From: Saccharopolyspora gregorii
GTDB lineage: Bacteria; Actinomycetota; Actinomycetes; Mycobacteriales; Pseudonocardiaceae
DNA length: 64,000 bases
NCBI RefSeq assembly: GCF_024734405.1
Contig: NZ_CP059556.1
Location: 4,526,001 to 4,590,000 of the forward strand
Direction: 5' to 3'
Shown piece after piece: positions 16,075 to 25,860 of this stretch (positions within the stretch are counted from its first letter, which is position 1; every line of letters begins with the position of its first letter). Below the pieces are notes generated by a model. That model ran no database searches, had not been told where the DNA came from, and was given only the letters and a program-made list of their open reading frames with translations. The translations under genes and the position numbers were made by a program.

Positions 16075-17462
16075 CGCACTCCTCCCCCGTAGACGGCGGG
16101 AGCGGCGGCGGGTGCGTCGGTGCCGCCGGTGCCGTCGATGTCGAGCCTGCTGGTCTCCGGCGCCAGCCACGCGCACACCAGTCCGATGAGGACGAAGCCG
16201 CCGGTGATCGCGGCGACCGGCCACGGGTCACCACCGGTGGCCAGCAGCAGCGCGGTGGAGGCGGCGGGCCACAGCCCGATCAGGATGCCGGGCAGCTGCG
16301 CGGCCAGCGAGATGCCGGTGTAGCGGACCTTGGTGCCGAACAGCTCCGCGAAGAACGCCGGTTCCACCCCGTACATCGGTCCGACGGAGAGCACGTAGAA
16401 GCCCACGTAGACCACGAACATCAGCGCGACCGACCCGGTGTCGAGCGCCCAGAAGAACGGGAACACCAGCACCAGCCCGGCGACGGCGCCGAACGCGAAC
16501 ACGGCGCGCCTGCCCCAGCGGTCGGAGGCGAGGCCGGAGGCGCCGTAGCCGAACAGCGCGAGCACCGCGGCGACCGTCCCGGCCAGCAGCACGTCGGTCT
16601 CGGGCAGGTCGGTGTAGCTCTTGGCGTAGGCCAGCCCGATGGTGAGGATGAGGTACCCGGCGAAGACCTCGCCGAGCCGCATCCCCATCGCCAGCAGCAG
16701 CGGCCGCCGGAAGTGCCGCAGCACCTGGCCGAGCGGCGGCTTCTCCGCCGCGTCGGCGTCGGCGTCGAGGCTGCGCTGCGCGGCCTGGAAGGCGGGCGTC
16801 TCGGTGAGCTTGAGCCGGATGACCATGCCCAGCGCGATCAGCACCCCGCTGAGCAGGAACGGCACCCGCCAGCCCCAGGACAGCAGCTGCGGTTCGGGCA
16901 GCGTGGACACCCAGGCGAAGACGCCGGTGCTCAGCACGAGTCCGACGGCGTTGCCGATCTGCGGGAAGGTGCCGTAGAGGCCGCGCTTGCCCGGGGGCGC
17001 GAACTCGACGGCGACCAGCGAGGCCCCACCCCACTCGCCGCCGACGCCGAGCCCCTGCACCAGGCGGCACAGCACCAGCAGCACCGGTGCCCAGATCCCG
17101 ATGACCGCGGCGGTGGGCAGCAGCCCGATGAGGAACGTCGCCGTCCCCATCATCAGCAGCGTGGTGACCAGTGCGGCCTTCCGGCCGATCTTGTCGCCGA
17201 GATGCCCGAACACGATGCCGCCGACGGGGCGGGCGAAGAAGCCGACGCCGAACACCGCGAACGCGGACAGGGTGCCGACGACCGGGTCGTCGCCGGGGAA
17301 GAACAGCGTGCCGAACACCAGCGCGGAGGCGGTGCCGAAGATGAAGTAGTCGTACCACTCCACGGCGGTCCCGACGAGGCTGGCGAACGCCGCGCGCCGC
17401 GCCAGCCGCCGCCGGTCGGGGGCGTGCTCCGGTGGGGAGGTGGGTGGTGGGCCACTGACCAT
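16071..17462 (-). CDS. MFS transporter, metabolite:H+ symporter (MHS) type
   Basis: A 463-residue, 12-helix proton symporter. The MHS subfamily marks are VEWYDYFIFGTASALVFG, GHLGDKIGRKAAL and GLGVGGEWGGASLVAVEFAP. Known members import mono-, di- and tricarboxylates, betaine or aromatic acids. First gene of the minus-strand operon and coupled by ATGA overlap to the CoA-transferase, so an organic acid substrate is likely. Confidence 0.92.
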   Translation of the reverse strand: MVSGPPPTSPPEHAPDRRRLARRAAFASLVGTAVEWYDYFIFGTASALVFGTLFFPGDDPVVGTLSAFAVFGVGFFARPVGGIVFGHLGDKIGRKAALVTTLLMMGTATFLIGLLPTAAVIGIWAPVLLVLCRLVQGLGVGGEWGGASLVAVEFAPPGKRGLYGTFPQIGNAVGLVLSTGVFAWVSTLPEPQLLSWGWRVPFLLSGVLIALGMVIRLKLTETPAFQAAQRSLDADADAAEKPPLGQVLRHFRRPLLLAMGMRLGEVFAGYLILTIGLAYAKSYTDLPETDVLLAGTVAAVLALFGYGASGLASDRWGRRAVFAFGAVAGLVLVFPFFWALDTGSVALMFVVYVGFYVLSVGPMYGVEPAFFAELFGTKVRYTGISLAAQLPGILIGLWPAASTALLLATGGDPWPVAAITGGFVLIGLVCAWLAPETSRLDIDGTGGTDAPAAAPAVYGGGVR

Positions 17463-17816
17463 GTGCTGACTCCGTTGTCGCTGTGGTTCAGGTGTCGTCG
17501 GCCGGTCCGGTCGCGGCAGGCGCGCGCGTCCGGTGCCTGCGCCGCGGAGCGCGCCGGGATCTCCGCTGGTCGTGCGCGGGGTGCTCGACGATGCCCGGTC
17601 ATCGCACCGAACAAAAGACTAGACAACTAGCCGTTTCGAGCTACAGTAAAGCCCGGCGCACCGCCCCGGTCAAGAGGCGACCCGCCCGGCGCGAGCCGGC
17701 CGAGGAGGAACCCCGCGCACCCCCTGGAGATCCGGACACCGGCCGGGGCGGAGCCGGGACGCGAACCCGCCGCGCGCCACCGGCGGACCTGCCCAACGCG
17801 AAGTGAGGATGCACGG
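17463..17816. promoter_or_regulatory. Divergent control region with a candidate promoter and GntR half-site
   Basis: A 354-base region between the two arms of the acyl-CoA locus. On the plus strand TAGACA (17620-17625), a 16-base spacer and TACAGT (17642-17647) look like a promoter for the ThDP enzyme, leaving a leader of about 160 bases. GACTAGAC (17617-17624) overlaps the -35; it differs by one base from the GTCTAGAC palindrome core expected for HutC-type GntR sites. No ORF seen. Confidence 0.45.
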
Positions 17817-19514
17817 ATGTCGGACAAGCCCACCGGCGGTCAGCTCGTCGTGACGATGCTCGAATCGCTCGGGATCACCCACGTCTTCGGCGTGGTCGGC
17901 GGCCAGACCCTCGCGATCACCGACGCGCTCATCGACACCCCGTCGATCGAGTTCGTGCACACCCGGCACGAAGGCGCCGCCGCGGTCATGGCCGACGCGC
18001 ACGGCCGCCGCACCGGGCGGCCCGCGGTCGCCATCGCCACCACCGGCCCGGGTGCCACGAACCTGCTCACCGGGGTCGGCGGGGCGTTCCGCGACTCCAG
18101 CCCGGCGATCATCATCACCTGCAACAACAACGGCGAGAACATCCACAAGGACGACGCGCAGAACGCCGACCACGTGCAGATCTTCGCGCCGTTCACCAAG
18201 TTCTCCCGGCTCGTCGCGCACGGCTCCTCGATCAAGCAGGCGATGGAGGAGGCCTACGTCAACGCCATGACCGGCAATCCCGGGCCGGTGCACCTCGACT
18301 TCGCCCGGGACACCATCGAGCAGGTGCTCGCCGACGCGCCCGAGGTGCCCGCGGTGCACCCGGCGCGTTCCTGGGTCGAGGACCGGCCGGTCGTCTCCCC
18401 CGCCCGCATCGCCGAGATCGCCGAACGGGTGCTCGCCGCGGAACGCCCGGTGATCTGGCTCGGCAACGGCGGCAACCGGTCCCGCGGGGGAGCCGAGGTG
18501 CTGGCGCTGGCCGAGGCGCTCGGCATCCCCGTCGTCACCACCTTCAACGGGATCGGCGCGGTGCCCACCACGCACCCGCTGGTGTTCGGCGCGCTGTCCC
18601 GGATGGGCACCAACCTCAGTTCGCGGGTCGTCGCCGAGTCGGATCTGGTGCTGGCGCTGGGCAACAGCCTCAACGCGGTGTCCACCGGGCGCTGGCGGCT
18701 GCGGCTGCCGCAGGTCGTCCAGGTGGACGTGGACCCGGCGATGATCGGGCGCTACTACGCGGAGAGCACCACCGGCGTCGTCGGCGACCTCGCCGCGTTC
18801 AGCCGCGACCTGCGCACCGCCACCGCCGACCGCGCCGAGCAGGCGCGCGCCGGCCGCGCCGGCTGGCTCGACGAGCTGCAGGGCGCCGAGCGCGAGTGGT
18901 GGGCGCGCTCGGAATCCCGCGCACCGGTCACCGCGGGCACCATCGCGCCCGCCGCCGCGGTCCGCGCGCTGCGCGAGGTCGCGCCCGCCGAAACGGTGCT
19001 GATCCCGGACGCGGGCAACCCCGGCGTGTGGTCGTTCCTGTGGGAGATGGACCTGCCGCACCGCTACCTCAAGCCCGTCGGCTTCGGGAACATGGGCTTC
19101 GCGCTGCCCGCGGCCATCGCCTGCGCCGCCGCCGACCCGGAATCCCCGGTGCTGGCGCTGATCGGCGACGGTTCGCTGGGCATGAGCCTCGGCGAGCTGG
19201 AGACGCTGGCCCGCACCGGCGGCCCGGTCGTGCTGGTCGTCCTCAACGACTCCAGCTACGGCAACATCCGCCAGGAGCAGGAGCTGCACTTCGACGGGCG
19301 CACCACCGGCGTCGACTTCGGCGACGTGGACTTCGCCCGGGTCGCGGCCGGGATGGGCGTCGCCGCCGCGCGCGTCACCGAGGTCGACGAGCTCCTGACC
19401 ACCGCGAAGGACGCGTTCGCCGCGGGCCGCCCGTTCCTGATCGACGTGGTGCTGGACCGGGCCGCCAACGCCTGGACCTACCCCGCGTTCACCCCGCACC
19501 GATCGCAGAGCTGA
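17817..19514 (+). CDS. Thiamine-diphosphate-dependent enzyme, acetolactate synthase/oxalyl-CoA decarboxylase superfamily
   Basis: A 565-residue ThDP enzyme with the usual three domains. The Glu that activates ThDP is E52 (FVHTRHEGAAAVMADAH); the cofactor and metal motif runs from IGDGSLGMSLGELE to VVLNDSSYGNI. Members include acetolactate synthase, sulfoacetaldehyde acetyltransferase, oxalyl-CoA decarboxylase and 2-hydroxyacyl-CoA lyase. Neighbouring CoA-transferases and hydratases favour a CoA-linked role, such as oxalyl-CoA decarboxylase or 2-hydroxyacyl-CoA lyase, over branched-chain amino acid synthesis (inference); no small regulatory subunit gene is adjacent. Confidence 0.85.
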   Translation: MSDKPTGGQLVVTMLESLGITHVFGVVGGQTLAITDALIDTPSIEFVHTRHEGAAAVMADAHGRRTGRPAVAIATTGPGATNLLTGVGGAFRDSSPAIIITCNNNGENIHKDDAQNADHVQIFAPFTKFSRLVAHGSSIKQAMEEAYVNAMTGNPGPVHLDFARDTIEQVLADAPEVPAVHPARSWVEDRPVVSPARIAEIAERVLAAERPVIWLGNGGNRSRGGAEVLALAEALGIPVVTTFNGIGAVPTTHPLVFGALSRMGTNLSSRVVAESDLVLALGNSLNAVSTGRWRLRLPQVVQVDVDPAMIGRYYAESTTGVVGDLAAFSRDLRTATADRAEQARAGRAGWLDELQGAEREWWARSESRAPVTAGTIAPAAAVRALREVAPAETVLIPDAGNPGVWSFLWEMDLPHRYLKPVGFGNMGFALPAAIACAAADPESPVLALIGDGSLGMSLGELETLARTGGPVVLVVLNDSSYGNIRQEQELHFDGRTTGVDFGDVDFARVAAGMGVAAARVTEVDELLTTAKDAFAAGRPFLIDVVLDRAANAWTYPAFTPHRSQS

Positions 19515-19570
19515 GCCGACCGGACCGCGCGCTCGCTCCGGCGGAACCGCCGCGCGGAGGGCGGCGCACC

Positions 19571-19606
19571 ATGGGAACGCCGGGCGATGCGGCCCGGCGG
19601 CACTGA
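19571..19606 (+). CDS. Possible 11-residue upstream ORF (leader peptide)
   Basis: ATG with GGAGGG nine bases before it encodes MGTPGDAARRH and stops just before the AGGAGG-type site of the CoA-transferase. An 8-bp hairpin, CGCCGGGC/GCCCGGCG with loop GATGCG (19578-19599), lies inside it. Translation of this ORF would melt the hairpin and could couple or tune expression of the next gene. It may also be chance. Confidence 0.3.
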   Translation: MGTPGDAARRH

Positions 19607-19620
19607 GGAGGAGGGCGACG

Positions 19621-20817
19621 ATGCCATCCGGATCACCCGGCCCGCTCGACGGGCTGAAGGTCCTGGACCTGTCCAGGTTCATCGCGGGACCGATCTGCGC
19701 GCAGATCCTGGCGGACTTCGGCGCGGAGGTCGTCAAGGTCGAACGGCCCGGCGGCGAGGACGCGCGCCACCACGAGCCCTACTACGAGGGCGAGAGCGTC
19801 TACACGATGCTCTACAACCGCAACAAGCACGGCGCCACCCTCGACACCCGCCACCCCGAGGCGCTCGCCGTGCTCGAAGACCTGGTGCGGTGGGCCGACG
19901 TGGTGGTGGAGAACTACCGGCCCGGCACGGTCGAGCGGATGGGCCTGAGCTACGAGCGGATGGTGGAGCTCAAACCGGACGTGATCCTGGTGTCGATCTC
20001 CGGCTACGGCCAGACCGGTCCGATGTCGCAGCGGGCGCTGTTCGACGCGATCTCGCAGGCCTCCTCCGGACTGATGTCCATCACCGGGGAGGCCGACGGG
20101 AAACCGACGCTGACCGGCACCTACATCGCCGACTACGTCACCGGTTACCAGGCGGCGATCGGCGCGTTCGCCGCGATCGCGCACCGCAAGGCCACCGGGG
20201 AGGGCCAGCGGGTCGACGTGGCCTCGCTGGACTCGATGTTCGCGACGCTGGGCACCCGGTTGATCGCGCACCTGATGCTGGACCTGGACATGCCGCGCAG
20301 CGGATCGCGGGACCTGCTCACCGCACCGGTCAACGTGTACCCGGCGCTCGACGGCGACATGTACGTGCAGGCCGGCACCAACGGCCTGTTCCCGAAGCTG
20401 TGCCGCGCCATCGGCCGGGAGGACCTGCTGGAGGTGCCCGAGTACCGCACCGTCGCGGGCCGGATGGCCGATCAGGAACCGCTGGAGCGGGCCGTCGCCG
20501 AGTGGGCGGAGCACCGCAGCTGCGCCGAGATCGGTGCGGTGCTCGGCGACGCGGGCATCCCCTGCGCCAAGGTGGCGACCGTCCCCGAGGTCGCCGCCTC
20601 CCCGCAGATCGCCGCCCGCGACATGGTCGTGGACGTCGAACACCCGGAGCTGGGAAGGCTCCGGCTGCCGGGCAACCCGGTGAAGATGGACAAGAGCCCG
20701 CCCACCACTCGCAAGGCACCGCCGACGGTCGGCGAGGACAACGACTACGTCTACCGGGAACTGCTCGGCCGCAGCGCCGAGGAGCTGGCGCGGCTGCGGG
20801 ACGGCGGTGCGGTGTGA
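19621..20817 (+). CDS. CaiB/BaiF (class III) CoA-transferase, copy 2
   Basis: A 398-residue class III CoA-transferase. PLDGLKVLDLSRFIAGPIC, VVVENYRPGTVERMG and the catalytic Asp D171 (LTGTYIADYVTGYQ) are clear. Start follows GAGGAGGG. It is a close paralogue of copy 1 on the divergent arm, so one may load CoA and the other recycle it, or they form a heteromer as known for some family members. It lies downstream of the ThDP enzyme, and the kinase gene follows within ten bases. Confidence 0.92.
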   Translation: MPSGSPGPLDGLKVLDLSRFIAGPICAQILADFGAEVVKVERPGGEDARHHEPYYEGESVYTMLYNRNKHGATLDTRHPEALAVLEDLVRWADVVVENYRPGTVERMGLSYERMVELKPDVILVSISGYGQTGPMSQRALFDAISQASSGLMSITGEADGKPTLTGTYIADYVTGYQAAIGAFAAIAHRKATGEGQRVDVASLDSMFATLGTRLIAHLMLDLDMPRSGSRDLLTAPVNVYPALDGDMYVQAGTNGLFPKLCRAIGREDLLEVPEYRTVAGRMADQEPLERAVAEWAEHRSCAEIGAVLGDAGIPCAKVATVPEVAASPQIAARDMVVDVEHPELGRLRLPGNPVKMDKSPPTTRKAPPTVGEDNDYVYRELLGRSAEELARLRDGGAV

Positions 20818-20827
20818 GCGAGCGCCG

Positions 20828-22249
20828 ATGAACCGGGGTGCGCGCTGCATCGTCGCCGTCGACGTGGGCACCTCCGCGATCCGCGCGGCCGCGGTCGGCG
20901 AGGACGGCGCGATCCGCGGCCGCGCTCGGGTGGAGCGGCCGGCGGGGAGCGGGGAGCGGTTCGACGCGGAGCGCTTGTGCGCCGACGTGGCCTCGGCGCT
21001 CGCCGCCCTCCCCCGCTCGCCGGTCTCGGCGCTGGTGGTCTCCGCCCACCTGGGCGTGGTCGCCGTGGACGAGCGGCTGCGGCCGGTGGACGAAGCGGGC
21101 GGCTGGTCGGATCCGCGCGGACTCGACGAGCTGCGCGCGGTCGACCCGGAGCTGCGGGACGCGCTGCTGCGGGCGGCGCGGCGCCCGGCGCTCACCGGTG
21201 GCGCACTGGCCCGCGCGCTCGCGCTGCGCCGCGATCCGGCGGTGGCCTCCCGGGTGCGCCACCTGCTGAGCCCGAAGGACTTCCTGGTGGCGCGGTTGAC
21301 CGGCCGGGTCGGCACGGACCCGGTGCACGCCGCGTACACGCTGCTCGCCGACGTGCCGGGCCGGACGTGGAACCTGCCCACGGTGGAGGCGCTGGGCATC
21401 GACCCGCGCTGGCTGCCGGAGCAGGTCCGGGCGACCGACGTCCTCGGCGAGGTGCACCGGGAAGCCGCAGAGCGCTGCGCGCTGCCCGCGGGGACCCCGG
21501 TGCTGGCAGGCGGGCCGGACGGGTCGATCGGCATCGGCTTGCTGCTCGGGTCGCACGTCGGGGGCATCGCCGACGTCGCGGGCACCACCGATGTCGTGGG
21601 GCGGCTGCTCGACGACACCGCGGCTCCGCCGTCGGCGCTGCTCAACCCGGCGCTGCTCGGGGATCGCTGGGTGGCCGGGGGCGCCACCGGCATGACGGGC
21701 GGTGCGGTCGCCGGGTGGCGCGAGCTGGTCGGGCCGGTGGCGGACGAGGACGTGGCCGCGGTGCCGCCCGGCGCCGACGGGCTGCGGGTGCTGCCCGCGA
21801 CCACCGGCAGCCGGTTCCCGCGCTGGCGGCCCGAGGATCGTGGCGCGCTGCTCGGTCAGGAACCGGCGCACTCGGCGGCGCACCTGGTGCGCGCGGCCCA
21901 GGAAGGCGCCGCGTTCGCGGTGCGCGAGGGCGTGGACCTGCTCGACCCGCCGGGGTCCGGGCGGCTGCCGGTGCTGCTGGCCGGTGGCCTCACCCGCTCA
22001 CCGGTGGCGACGCGGCTGCGCGCGGACGTGCTGGGGCGGCCGGTGCTGGTGTGCGCCGAACCGGACGTGACGCTGCTCGGGGCCGCGGCGGTGGGCCTGG
22101 TCGGCACGGGCGCGACCGCGAACCTGGACGAAGCGCGGTCGCTGCTGGGCTGCGAGCTGCGGCGGGTCGAGCCCGATCCGGTGCGGGCGCGCCGGTACGA
22201 GGAGCTGTTCGCCGGGTGGCTCGCCGACCGGGAGGGCACGCCGAGCTAG
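20828..22249 (+). CDS. FGGY-family carbohydrate kinase
   Basis: A 473-residue sugar kinase of the actin-like fold (glycerol, xylulose, ribulose or gluconate kinases). N-terminal phosphate motif CIVAVDVGTSAIRAAAVG, a likely catalytic Asp in AGGPDGSIGIGLL, and the C-terminal adenosine motif LLAGGLTRSPVATRLRADVL. A GTG at 20807 overlapping the upstream stop is an alternative start. It ends 14 bases from convergent acetate kinase and phosphoketolase genes; a xylulokinase role would feed the phosphoketolase (inference). Confidence 0.85.
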   Translation: MNRGARCIVAVDVGTSAIRAAAVGEDGAIRGRARVERPAGSGERFDAERLCADVASALAALPRSPVSALVVSAHLGVVAVDERLRPVDEAGGWSDPRGLDELRAVDPELRDALLRAARRPALTGGALARALALRRDPAVASRVRHLLSPKDFLVARLTGRVGTDPVHAAYTLLADVPGRTWNLPTVEALGIDPRWLPEQVRATDVLGEVHREAAERCALPAGTPVLAGGPDGSIGIGLLLGSHVGGIADVAGTTDVVGRLLDDTAAPPSALLNPALLGDRWVAGGATGMTGGAVAGWRELVGPVADEDVAAVPPGADGLRVLPATTGSRFPRWRPEDRGALLGQEPAHSAAHLVRAAQEGAAFAVREGVDLLDPPGSGRLPVLLAGGLTRSPVATRLRADVLGRPVLVCAEPDVTLLGAAAVGLVGTGATANLDEARSLLGCELRRVEPDPVRARRYEELFAGWLADREGTPS

Positions 22250-22263
22250 CCGGCGCGGCCCGC

Positions 22264-23361
22264 TCACCCGGTCGGCACCGGCTCGGCGGTGAGGGCCCGC
22301 GCGGTCTGCCGGGCGATCTCCAGGTCCTCGCGGGATTCGACGACGACGCTGCGCACCCGGGCACCCGCCTCGCCGATGTCGGCGTCCGCGTCGGCCGCCG
22401 CGTTGCGCTCCGGGTCCACCGCCACCCCGAGGAAACCGAGCCGGTCCGCGACCTCGGCGCGCAGCCGCGGCTGGTGCTCCCCCACGCCGCCGGTGAACAC
22501 CAGCAGGTCCAGCCCGCCCATCGCCGCGACCATGGCGCCCGCGTGCCGCACCAGCGAGTGCACGTACACGTCGTAGGCGAGTTCGGCGTCCTGGTCGCAG
22601 TCGGCGCTCGCGGTCAGCACGTCCCGCAGGTCGCCGGACCCTCCGGCGAGCCCGGCCAGCCCGGACCGCTTCCGCAGCGCGTCGCACAGCTCGTCCACGC
22701 CGACCTTCCCGCTGGTCAGCAGCCACTCCAGCAGTCCCGGATCGACCGAGCCGCTGCGGGTCGCCATCACCAGCCCCTCGTCCGGGGTGAAGCCCATGGT
22801 GGTGTCGACGCAGCGCCCGTCGCGCACCGCCGCCAGCGACGCGCCCGCGCCGAGGTGGCAGCTGAGCACCCGCCCGCCGGTGAGCCCGGCCAGTTCGGCG
22901 CCGCGCCGGGACGCGTAGCCGTGGGAGAGGCCGTGGAAGCCGTACCGGCGCAGCCCCCACCGCTCGTTCCACTCCTTCGGCAGCGCGTAGGTGCGGGCCG
23001 CCTCCGGCAGCGTGGTGTGGAACGCGGTGTCCACGCACGCCACCGCCGGGGTGCCGGGCGCGCACTCGGCGGCGGCGCGCATCGCGTCGAGGGCGCGCGC
23101 CTGGTGCAGCGGCGCGAGCTCGGTGAGCTCGGACAGGTAGCGCAGCAGCGCGTCGTCGAGCACCGCGGGCCCCTGCAGCTTCGGGCCGCCGTGCACCACG
23201 CGGTGCCCGATGGCCTGCGCGCCGTGCTCGTGGAAGAAGTCCCGGACCGGGTCCGGCTCGCCCCGCCAGTGCTGCACGTCGTGCCCGGCGACCTGTTCGT
23301 CGTCGTGCAGCAGGCGCAGCTTGAGGCTGCTGGATCCGGCGTTGACCGTCAGCACCCGCAT
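22264..23361 (-). CDS. ackA: Acetate kinase
   Basis: A 365-residue ASKHA-fold kinase making acetate and ATP from acetyl phosphate and ADP. MRVLTVNAGSSSLKLRL, HRVVHGG, ACVDTAFHTTLPEAA, YGFHGLSHGY, LSCHLGAGASLAA and FTGGVGEHQPRLR are all diagnostic. It is slightly shorter than the 400 residues of E. coli AckA. It starts two bases after the phosphoketolase stop, so both products of the shunt are made together. The open frame continues upstream through the phosphoketolase gene, but the ATG chosen matches the family N-terminus exactly. Confidence 0.96.
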   Translation of the reverse strand: MRVLTVNAGSSSLKLRLLHDDEQVAGHDVQHWRGEPDPVRDFFHEHGAQAIGHRVVHGGPKLQGPAVLDDALLRYLSELTELAPLHQARALDAMRAAAECAPGTPAVACVDTAFHTTLPEAARTYALPKEWNERWGLRRYGFHGLSHGYASRRGAELAGLTGGRVLSCHLGAGASLAAVRDGRCVDTTMGFTPDEGLVMATRSGSVDPGLLEWLLTSGKVGVDELCDALRKRSGLAGLAGGSGDLRDVLTASADCDQDAELAYDVYVHSLVRHAGAMVAAMGGLDLLVFTGGVGEHQPRLRAEVADRLGFLGVAVDPERNAAADADADIGEAGARVRSVVVESREDLEIARQTARALTAEPVPTG

Positions 23362-23363
23362 GA

Positions 23364-25742
23364 TCAGCTCCACTTCCAGTCGCGGACTTCCGGCAGGTCC
23401 TCGCCGTGCGTGGTGACGTACCGCCGGTGTTCGACGAGCTTGCCGAGCAGTTCCTCCCGCGCGTGCGCCGCCCGGTACCCGAGTCCGGGGACGCGGTCGA
23501 TGACCTCGATGGCGAGGTGGAACCGGTCGATCTCGTTGAGCACGCACATGTCGAACGGGGTCGTGGTGGTGCCCTCCTCCTGGTAGCCGCGCACGTGCAG
23601 GTTCGCGTGGTTGTGCCGCCGGTAGGTCAACCGGTGGATCAGCCACGGGTAGCCGTGGTAGTCGAAGATCACCGGCTTGTCGGTGGTGAACAGCGCGTCG
23701 AACTCCACATCGGACAGTCCGTGCGGGTGTTCCCGCGCGTCCTGCAACCGCATCAGGTCCACCACGTTGACCACCCGCATCCGCAGCTCGGGGAACCGGC
23801 GGCGCAGCAGGTCCACCGCGGCGAGGGTCTCCATCGTCGGCACGTCCCCGGCGCAGGCCAGCACCACGTCCGGTTCGCCGTCGCGGTCGGTGCTCGCCCA
23901 CTCCCAGATGCCGATCCCCTTGGTGCAGTGCACTTCCGCGTCGTCCACGCCGAGGTACTGCGGGGCGGGTTGCTTGCCGGCGACGACGACGTTGATGTAG
24001 TCCCGGCTGCGCAGGCAGTGGTCGGCGACCGACAGCAGCGTGTTGGTGTCCGGGGGCAGGTAGACCCGCACGATCTCGGCCTTCTTGTTCACCACGTGGT
24101 CGATGAACCCGGGGTCCTGGTGCGAGAAGCCGTTGTGGTCCTGGCGCCACACGTGCGAGGTGAGCAGGTAGTTCAGCGAGGCGATCGGCTGCCGCCACGC
24201 CAGCCCGGTGCTCACCTTCAGCCACTTCGCGTGCTGGTTGAGCATCGAGTCCACCAGGTGCGCGAACGCCTCGTAGGAGGAGAACAGCCCGTGCCTGCCG
24301 GTGAGCAGGTAGCCCTCCAGCCAGCCCTGGCAGGTGTGCTCGGACAGCACCTCCATCACCCGCCCGTCCGGGGCGAGCGAGTCGTCGCCCGGGTCGGGCT
24401 CCCCCATCCACGCGCGGGAGGTCGCCGCCAGCACGGCGCCGAGCCGGTTCGAGTTGTTCTCGTCCGGGGAGAACAGCCGGAAGTTCGCGGCGAGCCGGTT
24501 GCGGGTCAGCACGTCCCGCAGGAACCCGCCGAGCACCTGGGTGGCCTGCCCGCTGGTGGCGCCCGGTTCGGGCACCGGCACGCCGTGCTCGCGGAAGTCC
24601 GGCAGCCGCAGCCCGCGCAGCAGCAGCCCGCCGTTGGCGTGCGGGTTGGCGCTCATCCGCCGCGTGCCGCTCGGGTTGAGCCGCCGGATCTCCTCGACCG
24701 GCGCGCCGTCGGCGGTGAACAGCTCCTCCGGCCGGTAGCTGCGCAACCAGTCCTCCAGCTGCCGCAGGTGGTCCGGGTCGCCGCGCGGGTCGGAGAGCGG
24801 GATCTGGTGCGCCCGCCAGGTGCCTTCGACCTGCTGCCCGTCCACCACGTCGGGCCCGGTCCAGCCCTTCGGGGTGCGCAGCACGATCATCGGCCAGCGC
24901 GGGCGCTCCACCACGCCCTCGTGCCGGGCGCGGTAGCGGATGCGGTCGATCTCGTCGAGGCAGCCGTCGAGGGCCGCGGCGAAGGACCGGTGCATCACCG
25001 CCGGGTCGGACCCGGACACCACGCGCGGTTCGTAGCCGTAGCCGCGCAGCAGCTCCAGCAGCTCGTGCTCGGGGATGCGGGCCAGCACCGCCGGGTTCGC
25101 GATCTTGTAGCCGTTGAGGTGCAGCAGCGGCAGCACCGCGCCGTCCTGCGCCGGGTCGAGGAACTTGTTGGAGTGCCAACCGGCCGCGAGCGGCCCCGTC
25201 TCCGCCTCCCCGTCGCCGACCACGCAGGCCACCGTCAGGTCCGGGTTGTCGAAGGCGGCGCCGTAGGCGTGCGCCAGCGAGTAGCCGAGCTCGCCGCCCT
25301 CGTTGATCGACCCGGGCGTCTCCGGTGCGGCGTGGCTGGGAATGCCGCCGGGGAAGGAGAACTGGGTGACCAGCCGCTGCAACCCCGGCACGTCCTGCGC
25401 GACGTCCGGGTAGATCTCGCCGTAGGTGCCTTCCAGCCAGGTCGCGGCGACCACGCCCGGCCCGCCGTGCCCCGGACCCGTCACGTAGATCATGTCCAGG
25501 TCGCGGCGGCGGATGGCGCGGTTGAGGTGCGCGTACAGGAAGGTCAGTCCGGGCGTGGTGCCCCAGTGGCCGAGCAGTCGCGGCTTGACGTGCTCGGGTC
25601 GCAGCGGTTCCCGCAGCAGCGGGTTGCCCATCAGGTAGATCTGCGCCGCGGACAGGTAGTTCGCGGCCCGCCACCACTGGTCGACGCGCTGCAGTTCGCG
25701 CGCGTCGAGATCGGCGGGTGCGTCGGCGGTGCGGGTGGCCAT
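23364..25742 (-). CDS. xfp: Phosphoketolase (xylulose-5-P/fructose-6-P)
   Basis: A 792-residue ThDP enzyme, full length for the family, that splits xylulose-5-phosphate (and often fructose-6-phosphate) with phosphate to acetyl phosphate plus glyceraldehyde-3-phosphate (or erythrose-4-phosphate). [20 protein letters not shown], the ThDP motif [20 protein letters not shown] and the C-terminal [17 protein letters not shown] are clear. With acetate kinase directly downstream this gives one extra ATP per acetyl phosphate, the bifid shunt, which also occurs in some aerobic actinomycetes. Confidence 0.97.
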   Translation of the reverse strand: MATRTADAPADLDARELQRVDQWWRAANYLSAAQIYLMGNPLLREPLRPEHVKPRLLGHWGTTPGLTFLYAHLNRAIRRRDLDMIYVTGPGHGGPGVVAATWLEGTYGEIYPDVAQDVPGLQRLVTQFSFPGGIPSHAAPETPGSINEGGELGYSLAHAYGAAFDNPDLTVACVVGDGEAETGPLAAGWHSNKFLDPAQDGAVLPLLHLNGYKIANPAVLARIPEHELLELLRGYGYEPRVVSGSDPAVMHRSFAAALDGCLDEIDRIRYRARHEGVVERPRWPMIVLRTPKGWTGPDVVDGQQVEGTWRAHQIPLSDPRGDPDHLRQLEDWLRSYRPEELFTADGAPVEEIRRLNPSGTRRMSANPHANGGLLLRGLRLPDFREHGVPVPEPGATSGQATQVLGGFLRDVLTRNRLAANFRLFSPDENNSNRLGAVLAATSRAWMGEPDPGDDSLAPDGRVMEVLSEHTCQGWLEGYLLTGRHGLFSSYEAFAHLVDSMLNQHAKWLKVSTGLAWRQPIASLNYLLTSHVWRQDHNGFSHQDPGFIDHVVNKKAEIVRVYLPPDTNTLLSVADHCLRSRDYINVVVAGKQPAPQYLGVDDAEVHCTKGIGIWEWASTDRDGEPDVVLACAGDVPTMETLAAVDLLRRRFPELRMRVVNVVDLMRLQDAREHPHGLSDVEFDALFTTDKPVIFDYHGYPWLIHRLTYRRHNHANLHVRGYQEEGTTTTPFDMCVLNEIDRFHLAIEVIDRVPGLGYRAAHAREELLGKLVEHRRYVTTHGEDLPEVRDWKWS

Positions 25743-25860
25743 CCGGAACCTCCGGGGAACGCCGTGCGGGATCGCTTCACCCCGCAGCGTTCCCAGCCCG
25801 CCGCCACCGCAATCCCCGCTCCCGCCGGAGATCGATCAGGACGGTCGGGCCGCGGCCCGG

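Noticed and set aside
17817-19514. Acetolactate synthase (ilvB) assignment
   Set aside because: No small subunit or ilv genes; CoA-transferases and hydratases surround it, so only the superfamily is called.
22264-25677. A single 1137-residue minus-strand ORF covering acetate kinase and most of the phosphoketolase region
   Set aside because: The upstream part is an alternative frame of the phosphoketolase gene; the ATG at 23361 gives the exact acetate kinase N-terminus.
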